Assembly: GCA_037176905.1 (NCBI GenBank)
Contig: JBBBWG010028865.1
Coordinates: 30,359-94,358, forward strand
Reading direction: 5' to 3'
Source: Azolla pinnata
Taxonomy: Eukaryota; Streptophyta; Polypodiopsida; Salviniales; Salviniaceae
DNA: 64,000 nucleotides
This document shows positions 32,073 to 45,057 of this stretch, in pieces. The notes beneath the pieces are model-generated. The model saw only the letters and a list, made by a program, of their open reading frames with translations. It had not been told where the DNA came from and ran no database searches. The position numbers were made by a program, and so were the translations under genes. Numbering within the stretch: the stretch's first letter is position 1; each line of letters starts with the position of its first letter.

Positions 32073-33786
32073 ATGGCGATGGCGTTTGCTTCCTCTGCTC
32101 CTCCTCCTTCCTCTTCTTCTCAAGCTTCGCCTTCCCCATCTCCCTTCTCACACCCCCACTCTGCGGCGCCCAACCAAGCCCGCATCCCCATCTCCTCGCC
32201 CAACTTCCATCCGAATCTTTCGCTCTCGCCCTCCTCGACCCCTGATTCTTCCTCTGCCCACGACCCGTCGCTGAGATTCGCGAACCTGCTGTGGTTCAAA
32301 GGCACGTACAACACGCAGATATTCGTCGGGGAGTCGGAGCCCGCCGACTCCGTCGTCAAGCGCTTCCGGAGGGCGGTGATGCAGGCGGGAATCATCTCGG
32401 AGTGCAGGCGGCGGCGCTTCTTCGAGACCCCGCAGGAGATCCTGAAGAGGAAGAAGCAAGCGGCCCAGCGCAGAAACTCAAAGAAGTAAGTTTCTGGCTC
32501 TCTTTCTCTCCATCAAAGGGGACTCTTTTCTCATTGAGAATGAGAGCGGCTTCTAGGGTTTTGACGAAAGATATATGTCCGCACAGCATCCCACCATTCC
32601 CTGGTAGGAAGGAGATCTTTCTTTTCTTTGTCAGGAAAAGCCTGAAGCAAAAAAAACAGAATTTTGGCCAAGCCACATGCAGAGCACCGTGTATCACCTA
32701 ACTCAATCTTTAGATAGCGTGTGTGAAGCTCAAGAGATGTCTTTTCAGCTAGGTCTTTGGTTAGGAAGGCAGAATTAGGGTTCCCTCTTCTTGGCATAGA
32801 TTCAACTGAGAATCACTGAGGAGGAAAGGTTTGATGCTGGAAAGAGCTTCACTCTCTGATCTCGCCATTCTTCCATTATGATAAGCTGTTTAAGCTACTC
32901 TCACGAGGTCAAATTGTCGCCTTCACATGACCAAGATACTTTATATATCGCACCTTCGAATCTGCATTGTACATCGGTGTTTTATCTTACCATCTACGAG
33001 CACAAGACGCAGTCTTGCTCTCAACCATGGCCCAATTGATTGTTTGCTCTCTGGATATAAACTGGATTGCACCTTCTGCTGCAAAACAAGCTAGGTATCT
33101 GGCATGAATTCGAAGGAGTGAAATTTGGGCTATCAGTATAACTTGTATTATCTGATCTTGCTTGAATTAGTTGATCTCTCCGACCATATGCTAATGTGCA
33201 AAACAAGCTAGCTATCTGGCATGAATCCAAAGGAGTGAAATTTGGGGTATTGGGATGACTCATCTATTATCTGGTCTTGCATGAATTTAATATATCAGTT
33301 GATCTCTACAAACATATGCTAATACGCCTTTTATTGCAAAGCAAACTGGGCATTTGACATTAATGCAACGGAGTGAATTTAGGGTTTAGGGTTTAGGGTT
33401 ATCTTTCTTTGATTTAATATATCGGGTGATTTCTCTCTTTTAGATAGCCATATCGATCGAAGTCCATGTATTAGGTAGGCATAGCAATTGATCTATCTAT
33501 CATATCGACTTAAGGATTGATATATCTATTATATAGGCATATCGATCAGTTTCTATTATATAGACGTGATCGCCAACATCAGATTTGAAATATGGAACAC
33601 AAAGAGTGGGCTATCACATTGATTCAAGTGGTATATCTGATTCTTTAAAAATCTGTCGCCATTTGTTGCAGGAGGTTTTTCCCGAGGCCAGTTAGTGACC
33701 AGCGAAAAGAAACAAAAAATGAAAGTAGCGATGACGACGGCGACGACGATAACTGGGAATATGATGGCCTTCCTTCTGATTATTGA
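32073..33786 (+). CDS. RPS21: Plastid ribosomal protein bS21c
   Basis: A small-subunit protein of the plastid 70S ribosome. Exons 32073-32485 and 33672-33786 join within a Lys codon (175 aa). Residues 1-70 are S/P-rich with few acidic residues, like a transit peptide. The S21 core is 'YNTQIFVGESEPADSVVKRF', then 'RRAVMQAGIISECRRRRFFE' and 'TPQEILKRKKQAAQRR', matching bS21 spacing and its basic helices. The tail turns acidic (SSDDDGDDD) and ends 'NWEYDGLPSDY'. The first of two in-frame Met codons (MAMAFASS) was chosen. The frame is open upstream only through the CTT tract. The 1186-bp intron contains tandem repeats. Convergent with SPB1. Confidence 0.92.
33083..33405. repeat. Tandem repeats of about 115-125 bp inside the bS21c intron
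   Basis: Three diverged copies carry 'caaaacaagctaggtatctg', 'gcatgaat..aaaggagtgaa', 'ttatctg.tcttgc.tgaat' and 'gttgatctct', starting near 33082, 33198 and 33339. The last copy runs into three TTTAGGG units (33378-33400). Confidence 0.75.
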
Positions 33787-34859
33787 GGACCAGTTTTCAA
33801 GGTCGAGATGAGCATAAACGATTGTTTCAGAATTGTGCAAGTTGGTTCTTGTATTAGTCCACTTTCCTTTGGGGTTTCGAATACGCCCATTGAAAGCCAA
33901 AAACATAAAGGTTGTAGATGGTCCAATGGTTTTGCAATTTGTTTCTGTTCTATCAGAAAAATCCGTGTAGATTTGTTTACTCGAGTGTCTTGCTTCAAAT
34001 TAGAGATGTATAACCGTCTGATAAGATGTTCAATGGTTAGTCAATCGACTAAAAGAGTAAAATTGGTATTGCTACATGTATTTCAGTTATAATACTGTCA
34101 GACTTTTCATCACCATTTGCTTGACAGAGAAGATTGTGCTGATCTTGCATTGATCAAGTACTAAATCCGTCTCTTTCCTCTGAGATGATCACATCTGTGT
34201 ATCTGACTTGACCCAAATTTTGATAATCATGCCATGACATAACATTCAGGCAAATTTCTATTGAAATGTCACGTAACCTATCAATTTCTATTGAAAATGT
34301 CAACGTAGAATGTATAGCTTCCATCAAGCGGAGTCCAAAACATTTGGACATGTTTGCATTACACTTAAGCCTGTATAAACACTTTGATGTTTCGAGGAAA
34401 AGAAGAGAAAAACTTCAGATGCATGAGGATCTCAAGAGAGATGGGAGATCCGATCCCAACAGCTAATCACCAAAAATGTGTGATTGGATTAACCAATGTT
34501 CCAAGATAATGTATTTCTGACAAATCACGAGTCGGAAAAATGTTCAATACAGCAATGGACTTCTCCAAAGCACAGCGGAAACCAACTCTTCCTGGCTGGT
34601 TAATCATTCACCTCCGTTACAAAAAAAAAGAACAAATACTCGGCGTCTATAAACATTTACCACAACTGTTCTATGTAGTCGGGTATAACAAATGGATGTG
34701 CCAACCTAGTCTCAAACAATAATATGCCAGCAAACAGAGAAATACAGCCTTGTATCCAGGCAAAACTATCTTACCCTCGGAAGAGCGTTTGTGTACTGAA
34801 AGGAAACCAAAGAGATCATACCCAGCTTCATATTGATTCCCTATGCAGAATTGTTAGTT
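33787..34859. other. Convergent intergenic region, bS21c and SPB1
   Basis: AT-rich 3' flanks of two genes that end facing each other. No repeat array and no recognisable gene. Confidence 0.6.
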
Positions 34860-37800
34860 TCACATTGGCCTGCCACTCTTCCCCTGTTTGCCGCCCCTCT
34901 TCTTACCTTGGCTTGAGGATTTACCCCTTGTGTTTGTCTTTCCACCAGATGGTTTACCCTTCCTTCCAGGTTTCCCTGCCCCATGTGACCTCTTATCTTT
35001 CTTCATCCTGCGATCCACCATAGTTTTACCACTCCGCCCTATACCCTTCTTCCCCATACCCTTTTTCGCTACCACCAGCTCCTTCTTTGGCCTGGCACTG
35101 GCTGTAGCCTTCTTGTACAGCCTATCTATCATTTTCTTCTTTGAGTGTGCTGACATATCCGGTTGATCGGCAATTGCACTCACCTTTGGTTTGATGCTTT
35201 CCAGTTTCTTCAAAGCCCTGCGCTTTTTCCTCGCCTTAGCTTCAGCTACTTTCTTCAATGGCCTCGTGTTGATGGCTCGGAATTGTGCTTTCATTGCTTC
35301 GACCTCATCCTTAGTGACCGGCTTGATGGGTTTGCAAAACTTAGTCTCCTCATCCACAAACCAATCCGGGAGCCCAACATCATTAAACGTATACCTGTTA
35401 TAGCCATCATCTAGCATATCCTCCCTATCCTTCTTACGAAGCATCTTTTTGGCATATGCTAAGATCTCCGCCTTAGAATCTGTGTCATAACCATCGTCAT
35501 CATCGGAGCTCAAGTCAGATGCACTTTCCTCAGCAGGAACCACTTCAAAATCATTTGTATCCTGAAATATAGGTGCCGTCCCCACAGTTTGACCACCCAA
35601 TGACTTTTTCACTGAAGTGGGAGCATTTTCTGCAATTTTTAATATTGCCTTCTTCGGCTTCTCGCTATGATTTCCGTTATCAGGGTCCACATCATCCTCA
35701 TTAAATCCTGTGAAAACATCCTGGCTGAACCACTGTTTCGCAATTTGTTCCCGTGAGAGTTTTTCATCATCGACCAGAGGCACAACCAAAGGGTTCAGTG
35801 CATCATCAACTTTCAAATCATCCTCACTGCTTGCATTATCTCCTTCAGCACATTCTAGAGTCTCTGTAGACTGAAACACATGAAAAAAGTGGGAATTTGT
35901 ATATCAGATGCAGAGGGGCCATCAAAGTGGAAATCAAGTCTCCTAATCACCTACCTGCCACAGATCCTCGTCAGCATTAGCAAGCTTAGCTCGTTTCCTA
36001 CGTTTCGTACTCCCATCTGTTGTTTTCCTGTATTTCTGATACGCACGCTCTAAGTAATCATCGAGCTCAGCATCATATCTCTGTTTCTCATCATCAGAGT
36101 CAAGATCCTCATCATCATCCACCACATCCTTCCGTGATGTGTCTATTCTATTCAGGAATTCTGTCTCACTGTCCCCATCATCAGATGATGCAGATTCAAC
36201 TGCTTCCAAATCTTTCCTTGCCTGCATCAAAATCATTGTTCAGAAAATGGATCAATGCCATGGCAGACAGACAAGGTCTCACATTCAATTCGGGTGTGGC
36301 ATTAGGCAAGATGAAGAAGTGTTATATGAGAAGTGGCATCATCATTCATGAGGTCAAGAATGTACACGTTCTTGAAAAGATTGAAGAGGAAGTAATGAGA
36401 ACACATAAAATTAGAAGGCTTTCAAATTTTCAATACCTTGATAGATGCTAAAGAAAACAGCCCCCCTTCAGAATAGGGATCCTCCATGACATCCACTTGC
36501 ATCCCAGTTGCACTGCGAACTTTAGCCTATCAATAAGGATATCAAAGTAAGACTCGTCACAATATTATAATAACCAAGAAAGAATGAATGTAGGCAACTT
36601 AAAATGAACATAATTGTTAATGCTCAAATAACCAACAAAAACAGCAGAAAAGAACTCAGAGATTAAATCTACACAAGAACAAGGTGAAATAGTTCCACAT
36701 ATAAAGTGAATTATAATAAAGGACAATACGTCCAAGAAGAAGCTAACAAGCCGATCTCTTCTATGTTACGCAAGAAAATTAAATAAAGGAGAAAATGAAC
36801 AAACCAACAAGAGGCAAAGAGAAAGTTTAGTAAATTCAACCAGCATAGAATAATAACACAAATATGTAAACCTTCAAAAAGTTGAAAAACTTGTGTGCTT
36901 TCTGGTCTAGTCAAGAAACATAGCTTAAAACAAGGTTGCATCAACACAATTAAAATAAGCTACAATAGTTGAGAAGAATGGTCGAAAGCAAAAATATGTC
37001 CAGATGCAACATACAAACCTTTGCCTTCCTCTTTGCAGCTTTTTTCTTTTCTCTCTTTTGCTTTGCTTCCATTATGTCTTTAAGTTCTGACATTTCATTT
37101 AAAATGTCCTCATGGTCATCTTTGTCAGGTAAAACCTTCTCAGACTCTTCTTTCTTAGATGCCATGCTTTCCTTTTCAGATAGAGCTTTTCGGATAGCTA
37201 TCCTCCACCTGACACAATAAATAATATCTACCTATCACATGCAAGTAGTAGAAATATGGAGATAAGAAATATCTCTATTGCCAGTGAAAAAGGACCTACT
37301 TTAAAAGATGCTTGAAGTCTTGTTTTCCTAAAACCCGAAGATCTTCGCATAGCAATTTTACCTGTCATAGGAACATAAGAAATTCAAAATCTACAACAAG
37401 AAGAGGAAACAACTCCATAACTAATCCAAACCTACTTCATCTGTTGTTAGCTCGTGATCTCTAATGGCAGCACAACCAGAATCATTGAATCCTATTGACG
37501 TAATAGTTCCCAATAATTCCAAAGGCTTATCTGTCCATATAAAATCTGCGGCCAAGGCTTCTTTTCGAAGTGTTGTATTCCCTTCTTCATAGCTGGCATT
37601 ATGTAAATCGATTAGTTTTTTTTTGAAATATCAAACATTAATGCTTATAGATGATACCTACTAAGCCTACGCCTATGTATTGAACTCTCCAAAGCAGCAC
37701 ACAATTAGAAAAGAAAAATGCAGAGAAATGCTAACCCTTCACGATGACGTTTTTGCTTTGTGCCTCTTAATACATCAACCACCTGCAAACATAGAATATT

Positions 37801-39550
37801 ATAACTTCCCACACTTCAAGCATATGCTAACAAAGACTAGATTATCCATTGAAATATAACAAACTTGCCTTAGGTGGCTCCACGATTTCTTGAAAAAGGT
37901 GTTTAACATCCAAGAGACGAGGATCAATTTTGGAAGGAGCACGGTATCGTAAACAGACTACGTAAATTTCAGCTGAAGTGGATCTACTGGCTACAGGTTT
38001 CGTCACTTCTACTTTCTCAAAAAGCTGATAAAATCATGGTTGCAATCTTTATTCTGATAATGTCTTACCTAAGACTGATGCTTTTCCTGATTCAAATATA
38101 GAAATGCTTACTCACCTGCTTGAAGGCGTACAGCAATGAATTATAATCTTGCGACCGAAAAACCTGAAATAGCCATGGAAAGGAAAACATACCAAGCTCT
38201 TAATAGTTTGCAGACATGGTCTCTTATAAAAACGTCTACTCTACACAATCCCACAAATTCACTTGGTCTATGATTCTCAATATCAACTATTTCCAGCAAA
38301 AGAGAATTTTTATATGAATAGATGTAGGAATATGATTACAATTCGTCGAAGCTAAAGGTTCGAAAATCATTTATACTCTAGATTAACAAAAATATTGAAA
38401 CGACGTTTGCATCCTGATTAACTAAAAACAAATTCAAAAATTGCTCAAAGCCCATGGATATTGTTAATGTACCAAACCAAGTAGGATACAGATATAAGTT
38501 TGAGTGTAAGTTCATTCGTAACTGGCTAAATGGTATGATGGCTAGGCTGGTTGAAGCTCCAGGCCCCTTTACTAGTTGAGTTTCAGCTTAACTCAGCTCA
38601 ATGGTTGAGGGGCTAGACTTAAACGTTTTGAGCCACTTAAGCTCAAACCATTGATGAATTCTTTGTAGCTACTGTTAGCTCAAGATATTACTTACGCACA
38701 TGTTTGACTCATTTAGACGTAAACTGGTATCATCCGACTGGTTGAAGCCTAAGTGATTCAGACTTAATGGTCTAAACATAATTTACATAAGGCTCAAATT
38801 GGCTCAATTCAAGTTTGAACTTTGTTCGACGCTTTGATTTAACTAGCATGAACTAAATTGAACCACACTGAGATTTGCTGATTCTTGTAAAGGATCCAGT
38901 TACATATCTTCAAAAAGAACATGTATGCCGATGTGATGAAGATTTGATTTGGAGGAAATTAACAAAACCCCAACCTTGATGCAAAAAATGGAATGAATTC
39001 ATTCTTAACTCATCCATCACTGCCCATTCCAAAAAGAAAGAGCAAAAATAAGACGAATCAAATCACGAACCTTGGTAATAAACGTTCCTTTCGGAGCCAA
39101 GAACTCGGTAGCAAGGCGCAATGAGTCGAGCACGAGCGATGCTTGAGAGGTGGCTTCTTTCGACCAAGCACCACCGACATTGGGGGAGCCATCATGGAGT
39201 ACGACGTCAAACATGGTGTGGCCCCGTTCCTTGAGAAGCTTCTGTATTGCGGACTTGCACTTGGGTGTGGTGATGTCCTCTTGCAAGGCGATAGCACCGC
39301 GGATGGGGCGTATGGGCACGAGATCGATCCCCACGATGAGGCTACCAACAGGCATGTGCTTGTAGGCCACCTGCATCCATCCCCCGGGAGCGGCGCAGAG
39401 GTCGAGCAGGGAGCGGGCGGAGGAGAGGACGCGGAACTTGGAGTCCAGCTGGACCAGCTTGAAGGCGGCACGAGACCTGTAGCCCTGCTCCTTGGCAAGA
39501 TGGTAGAAGCGATCCAAGCGGTGCTTCCCGGTGGTCTTGCTCTTCCCCAT
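34860..39550 (-). CDS. SPB1: SPB1-type pre-rRNA 2'-O-ribose methyltransferase (FtsJ family)
   Basis: Spb1 methylates the 25S/28S rRNA A-loop guanosine and is needed for nucleolar 60S assembly. Ten exons join in phase: 39550-39071, 38163-38116, 38024-37869, 37782-37736, 37592-37436, 37361-37300, 37208-37019, 36526-36437, 36221-35955, 35870-34860. The product is 835 aa, close to yeast Spb1. The FtsJ domain (1-215) has '[20 protein letters not shown]', the SAM-binding '[15 protein letters not shown]', the catalytic-region '[15 protein letters not shown]' and 'GTFITK', then '[14 protein letters not shown]'. A charged middle (exons 5-9) leads to the Spb1 C-terminal domain in exon 10: 'KQWFSQDVF', '[19 protein letters not shown]', '[11 protein letters not shown]', and a basic G/K-rich tail. 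Intron 3 begins with GC after CCTAAG at 37869, a GC-AG intron. A telomere-like array lies upstream. Confidence 0.95.
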
Positions 39551-41944
39551 CCTGCTCTGCCCGTCTGTCTGTCGAACTGTCGGACTGTCGGCAGCTCCGT
39601 CTGCGCGACGAACTGTCTGCGCGCCTGTCCTAAAACCCTAATCCTGCTCTTCTCTCCGGAAGCTCTTTGAAGAACATGAGCTCTTGATGATGATGGAGCT
39701 CACTGACTTGATCTTAAGGTTTAGAGTTAGGGTTAGGGTTAGGGTTAGGGTTAGGGTTAGAGTTTAGGGTTATGAGGTTAGGGTTAGGGTTAGAGTTTAG
39801 GGTTATGAGGTTAGGGGTTAAGAGTTAGAGTTTAGGGTTTAGAGATTAGGTGTTTGGAGTTTAGGGTTTAGGGTTCCGAGAGCCTTCGAATCGGAGACTA
39901 GCACGGCCTGTGGTGACAATCAGAAAACTTGTAGCGCGATCAAGGGATCTGCGAACCTAACGTTGTTAAGAAGAACAAGGCCTGGCATTTCGCAGACGGA
40001 CGGAAAATCGGGGAGCTGAGGGAGCGCCGATCGTAGCTCGACATTGATACACCCTTTCGTATACGGCATGCATGATTATTGACGCTGCTTCTGATGCAAC
40101 GAATGTTACTGTTGTCGGTGACTGAACATTTAACCTAATTGAACCTTAACCCACCGTGTCATACTGTAATAGCTTCCTTTCACCGGAGACGTGCTGCTGT
40201 CGTGATCCGGTGTTGAACTGCGATCCATCCCATGGTTTCTAGTACAATCAAAGTCTTATTTTGTTTAAAAAAAGGGAAGAGCTCTGATCTTTATCCATCG
40301 AGATCGAAGATTGCACGGGTTACGTCGGACCACCCAGTAACTAACTCAGCTCTACAATATTTCAATTGAGAAACCGATGGTGACCAAGATGCCATGACAG
40401 CGACTGCATGACGGAAGCACTGCACTTCAAAGCTATTGACACACTCGTGCTATATAGCATCAACATTGCCTGAAATCGTCTGTGGCGATCACATTCCGGG
40501 CTTTTTCCCAAGCTCTAGGCGATCGGCGCCTATCAAAACATCCATCCCAAAACTCTGCTCAACGACCGAAGCATGACGATGAATCGATCGATATCTTTTC
40601 TATCTTTCATGATTCCATCGTGAAGATGCCAAACCGTGCGGCATATGAGGCCAGTTTTGCCCACATGGATATATATGTAGGAGTTGGTTGGTGGGTTGAT
40701 TGCGCCTTCTCCTTTATAAATACATTTGTGAGGTTCATATTTTATGTGTACAAGAACTGGGGTAGTTATGTGGATAAGCCAAGCCAAGTTCATGTCTTCT
40801 TCAATCAGCACCAGCTGTGGGACTGGAATCTCTCCTGGTTTTGGGGTTTTTTCTTTTTTGTATGTTGTGTTGTGCCCTCTTCCAATTCTGTTGCAAAGCA
40901 AGCACACCATGGTCTTTTTGTGAGTATATAATGCTTGGCTTTGTCGCCATCCGCGCTCTGCAGCTGCATATATCATATCCTGGTTGTAGATTTCAACCAC
41001 CATATTCTTCCCTTTTTCCCCCAAATCATGATGTTGCCCATGTTGGCACGGATCGATGCTTCCCCCATAACCGCCTTCCGGATAAGCACAACGAAAGAAT
41101 GAATACTGCTCTACTAGTGTATAGCCAAGTAAACAGAAAAAAAGGGAGCTCCAGGGATTCCATTATTTGTGTGCCCTTCCAAAAGTTGAACTACTACTTA
41201 ATGAAATTTCAACTGCTTTCCACACAACCCTCCTTTTACATAACCAGCATTCTCATCGCTCTCCAAATGAAAGGGATTTCATTATCACTGTGCTTTTCTC
41301 AGCCTTCCACATCAAGAAACCAAGCCATGCCCAATCGCTTCAAGTGTGCTTTGAAATTTTGCATCTTCATGCATTTCCTCCCTTATTTGGCTTCCGAACG
41401 GGAAAAATGCCCACCGTTTGCATTTACATTCCATAGCCGGCGAAAGAGAAGGCGATGATCGAGCTGTTGAGTGTCCATGGGGTGTGAAAAACCACACTCG
41501 CACACGTAAGACACGTTCTCTATCGATCGCTCTCAAAACTGGAAAGAGAGATGCTCCATTCAATCATAGAAATACATATGCGCGTCAGGCTGCGCTCTGA
41601 TGATACTGGCATGATTGCCGGTTGTAGTAGTAGCGGCACGGGTGGCAAATGCTTAGTACAAAAATTCATCGTAGGAGAATGGAGCTCTCTGTTTTGCTTT
41701 TGCTGTCGGAAGCGAATCCAAACCACCCGAGTTCACCTCGTCCGCTACTCTACGCAGGTGAAAAACCAGACATTCGTGATGGGGAAGCGTATACGATTCC
41801 ACTATACAATTGTTTTCCCTGGTCCCATACACCATACAACTGCTTTTCCCTGTCCTGATATTATACCAAAGCAGTGCTCCAACAACCTCGTCGACTCGCG
41901 GTTCAAGGGATGAAAATGCTTTGAAAGTTATTTCCACCCCGCGT
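39551..41944. other. Upstream region of SPB1 and 3' flank of MED26-like gene
   Basis: Contains 'aaaaccctaatcctgct' close to SPB1 (39631-39648), a TTAGGG-type array (39717-39875) and about 2 kb of unique sequence. Plus-strand frames of 149 and 213 codons (40482-41458) show no recognisable domain. Confidence 0.55.
39717..39875 (-). repeat. Interstitial TTAGGG/TTTAGGG array upstream of SPB1
   Basis: Five perfect TTAGGG units, then degenerate 'agagtttagggttatgaggt' units repeated, ending in TTTAGGG units. It lies about 170-325 bp before the SPB1 start codon, and relative to SPB1 transcription it reads CCCTAA, the same orientation as the array upstream of bS21c. Confidence 0.85.
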
Positions 41945-44862
41945 TCACCCACATCTCCTGTTTTGACCACCATAGCCACCGAACAATCCACCTCTTTCAT
42001 GCAGGGATGAGCTTGCCTTCCCCCGCACTTCCATTTTCGGAAGGTCTGGAAAGTCGAGAACTTGTACAGTCCGTTGCTTCTTTGCTGCAAGAGTGAAGAA
42101 GGGGGGGCCTGGTTATATTCACGATTTTCCTGCAGGCCAGTCCATAGTACTTTCCCTTGTCACGAAATCACCACTCACCATTTTCTGCTTGCTGATAGCC
42201 TTCGTGCAGCTTCCTTTTGGCAACCTCGAGCTTCTGATCAGCTTGGCTCATCTCGACTTTCTGCAAATCACACCGAGATTTCACATTGACAAGATAAGCA
42301 TACAACGCTTCTAGAAAGATGCACGAGAAGGTAAATCGCAAAGGATTCATGTTATTCCAGAGCTTTACCTTGTCAACCAATGACCTGGAAGCCATGTGGT
42401 TTCCCCCACCGTCTTTCTCAGATGTCTGCCTCCGGTTCACGTTCGATAAGCCTTGAACAGGTCTTTCTTTTGCAGAAGGTCTATATACCAATGATACCTT
42501 TGATTCACCGGAAGGCCTTGCTGAAGTAGAAGGCTTTACAAGTGGAAGCGCACAAGTGGGTCTCAACCCAGTATCATGCCAGCTACGAGACTCTCCTGCA
42601 GATGATTTCCACACTTTCTCGATACTCCCTGAAGATTCATTATCTCTAGTCGCACTACCCATTTCTCCTGGGGTTCCGAAACCATAATTAAGCTTGGCAT
42701 CACAATCACTAGACTCCGGTCTCACACACGATTGGCTCCTGGATGATCCATAGAAACTGCCCTTACTGGGAGCTTCCACCTCACAGCTTTTGGTTCGTTC
42801 TTCTGTCATTAATAGACAGCATAAGAACAATGCCTGATAAATAACCAAAATGCTATTGAGATCATATAGTCTGTCTCACAAACTTACGTAATCCTCCATC
42901 AACGAAGCTGAGATGCTGTTATAATCACGATCCGAAACAAACAGACGAATGAGTACTTTTCTCTTCCTAATCCGAAACACAACATTGATGGCAAGAACGG
43001 AGATCAATGATGTCATATTGGATGAAGATGCTTTTTACCTGTGAAGCCTCACTGGAGGAGGTTATAGCTCCTCCAGTATACGGGGATGAGAAATGTGATG
43101 ATCCCTTGACTGGATTCGCAGCTCTCGGACCATCTCTACACTCTGAAAACGCATTTGAATTAATTACTTGTGCAAGAAGGCAGTCTACCAAATTATTCCG
43201 AGGCACAGATTAGGTTCAGAACTAGGATAGATACCTGATAATGTAGTTGTACTTGCAACCATGGGTTCGTCTTCCGCAACACTAACCCACTCATCTACGA
43301 GTAGCTTCCAATATCTACAGAAAAGGAGCTGCATGCTTAACATTTTCTTTCGACTAGAGAAATACCGGAAAGTTGATGTAACATCACAATTGAACAGCAT
43401 GCAGTGTGCATACACATGTTAACACATAAATATATCCTTTTTGTGAATCTGAATAGGTAACTACCTGCACATAGAGGCAGTGAAAAGGTAGATGATTTCA
43501 TGCACACACGAATAAAGATAAAGTGTAAAAAGAGAGAGAGAGAGAGAAGCATACATAAAATTATATCGATACATGCATACACATGTATAAATGCACACGT
43601 ATTGTGCACACGTAAAATGCATGAACCAGAGCAACACAGATCTGCAAATGATTGGCAGCATGGTTTGGCAGTTACTTTACTAGCCTCTTGACACTTGCAC
43701 GAATTTGCTTCGAAGAATGCTTGCGCAAGTTATTAACTTGTCTTCCAATTTCAGTAACCTGGGAAAGAGAAGCAGAATTACACCTGATAAAAGGAAGAGA
43801 GAATGCAAAATGAAACTTGTGCTTGGGGGTGGGAAATAGACAAAGCATACAGCAAGAACTCATCAGCAGAGGTCTCAAAGATAGTATCGATGCGTATGAA
43901 AAACTCTCGCTATGCCTAGTACCTCCCACAGTTTCTGTTGGGCAAATTCTAGCCCTCTGTGCCCATACTGTGTGTATTCAACTGTTAGAGACTAATCCCC
44001 CAAACCCTATTTCCCCATCAACTGCAACAAACACTGTAAAAGATCCTCACAACTGCCACTACTCATCAACACACGATTAGCCATAAGCAAACTGTTTATT
44101 GCAAGTAACAGAAGAAGCCGATATGGTGTGTTCAAGCAGAAAAGAGGAACAAGACGATATCTTTCACGCACCCTCAACGCATTGACCGTGATATCGAGTT
44201 CTTCCAAGCTCTGCAGTGCTCCGATAAGAACTCTCTCCGGCTGCAGCAGAATAAGGAGAACAAAATGGGGTGAATGACAGATGAAATCATATCGAATGGA
44301 TGCAACGACGACAAACAGGTTGCAAGGATAGGCAACGGCTTGTTGAGAGAAATGATCGTTTCGGAGACAGAAAAAGAGCTCTTACTTGATTCTCATCTAC
44401 GATGATCAGCCTAATCTTTTCGATCTTCTGCCTCAGAAGGGCCTCTTGATCTGGAGTAGAGCAAGGATCGCTACCTTGGCGAGCAGCGTCACCATGAGAG
44501 GGCATCGTTCTGTCCCTCCCCTCCGCTGGAAGTTCCAGCTCTTCTTCTTCGTTGTCATCATCGTCCTCCGCTTCGCCTCCTTCGACCTTCTTGGCTTTGC
44601 CGCCGCCGCCGCCGCCGCCGTCGTCCCGGAGTTCCCCGTCTTCCAGGGGGAACTCATCCTTGCCGGGCGGCCCCTCGACGACGGATCTGCTGCTGGAGCC
44701 GTGGTCGAGCAGCAGGGTGCGGGAGAACAAGGTCTCGGCGATCAGGCAGCGCTTCTCCTTGAAGTCCTCGGGGTGATAGACGGCGGCGACGAGGAGGGCC
44801 TTCTCGATGACGGTCCAGATGTCGGCATTGGCGCGATTGAAGAAGCTCCGCCATCGCTCCAT
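41945..44862 (-). CDS. MED26: MED26-like Mediator subunit with TFIIS N-terminal (LW) domain
   Basis: Plant MED26 proteins carry a TFIIS N-terminal domain and link Mediator to elongation factors. Nine exons join in phase: 44862-44386, 44240-44172, 43758-43676, 43314-43235, 43142-43039, 42915-42888, 42802-42369, 42260-42179, 42084-41945 (498 aa). The start 'MERWRSFFNRANADIWTVIE' with 'KALLVAAVYHPEDFKEKR' is typical. An acidic/glycine linker follows, then the LW fold in exons 1-4: 'KIEKIRLIIVDEN', 'ALQSLEELDITVNALR', 'TEIGRQVNNLRKHSSKQIRA' and 'YWKLLVDEWVSVAE'. The C-terminal helix 'KLEVAKRKLHEGYQQAEN' and 'AKKQRTVQVLDF' matches plant MED26. Exon 6 has only 28 bp and was placed because it has a strong GTAAGT donor and alone restores phase. 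Long open frame upstream of 44862 is CTT/CATA repeat translation and was not used. Confidence 0.9.
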
Positions 44863-45057
44863 TGGAGTGGTCGTCGTGAGAGGGTCGTCGTCGCGCTCCT
44901 CTTCCTCTCTCCGTCTCTCTCGGTCTCGGTCTCTGTGTTCTCTGTGATCTCTGTGATCTCTGTGTTCGCTCGCTCTGCGTAGCGTCGCCCGCGCGCCCGC
45001 TGTCTTCTCCGTCTCTGTCTCTGTGCCTCGTCCCCTGTTTCGACCACATGTGTTCTT

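Noticed and set aside
39717-39875. TTAGGG array as possible vertebrate contamination or a chromosome end
   Set aside because: It lies between two intact plant genes, is mixed with TTTAGGG and degenerate units, and unique sequence continues on both sides.
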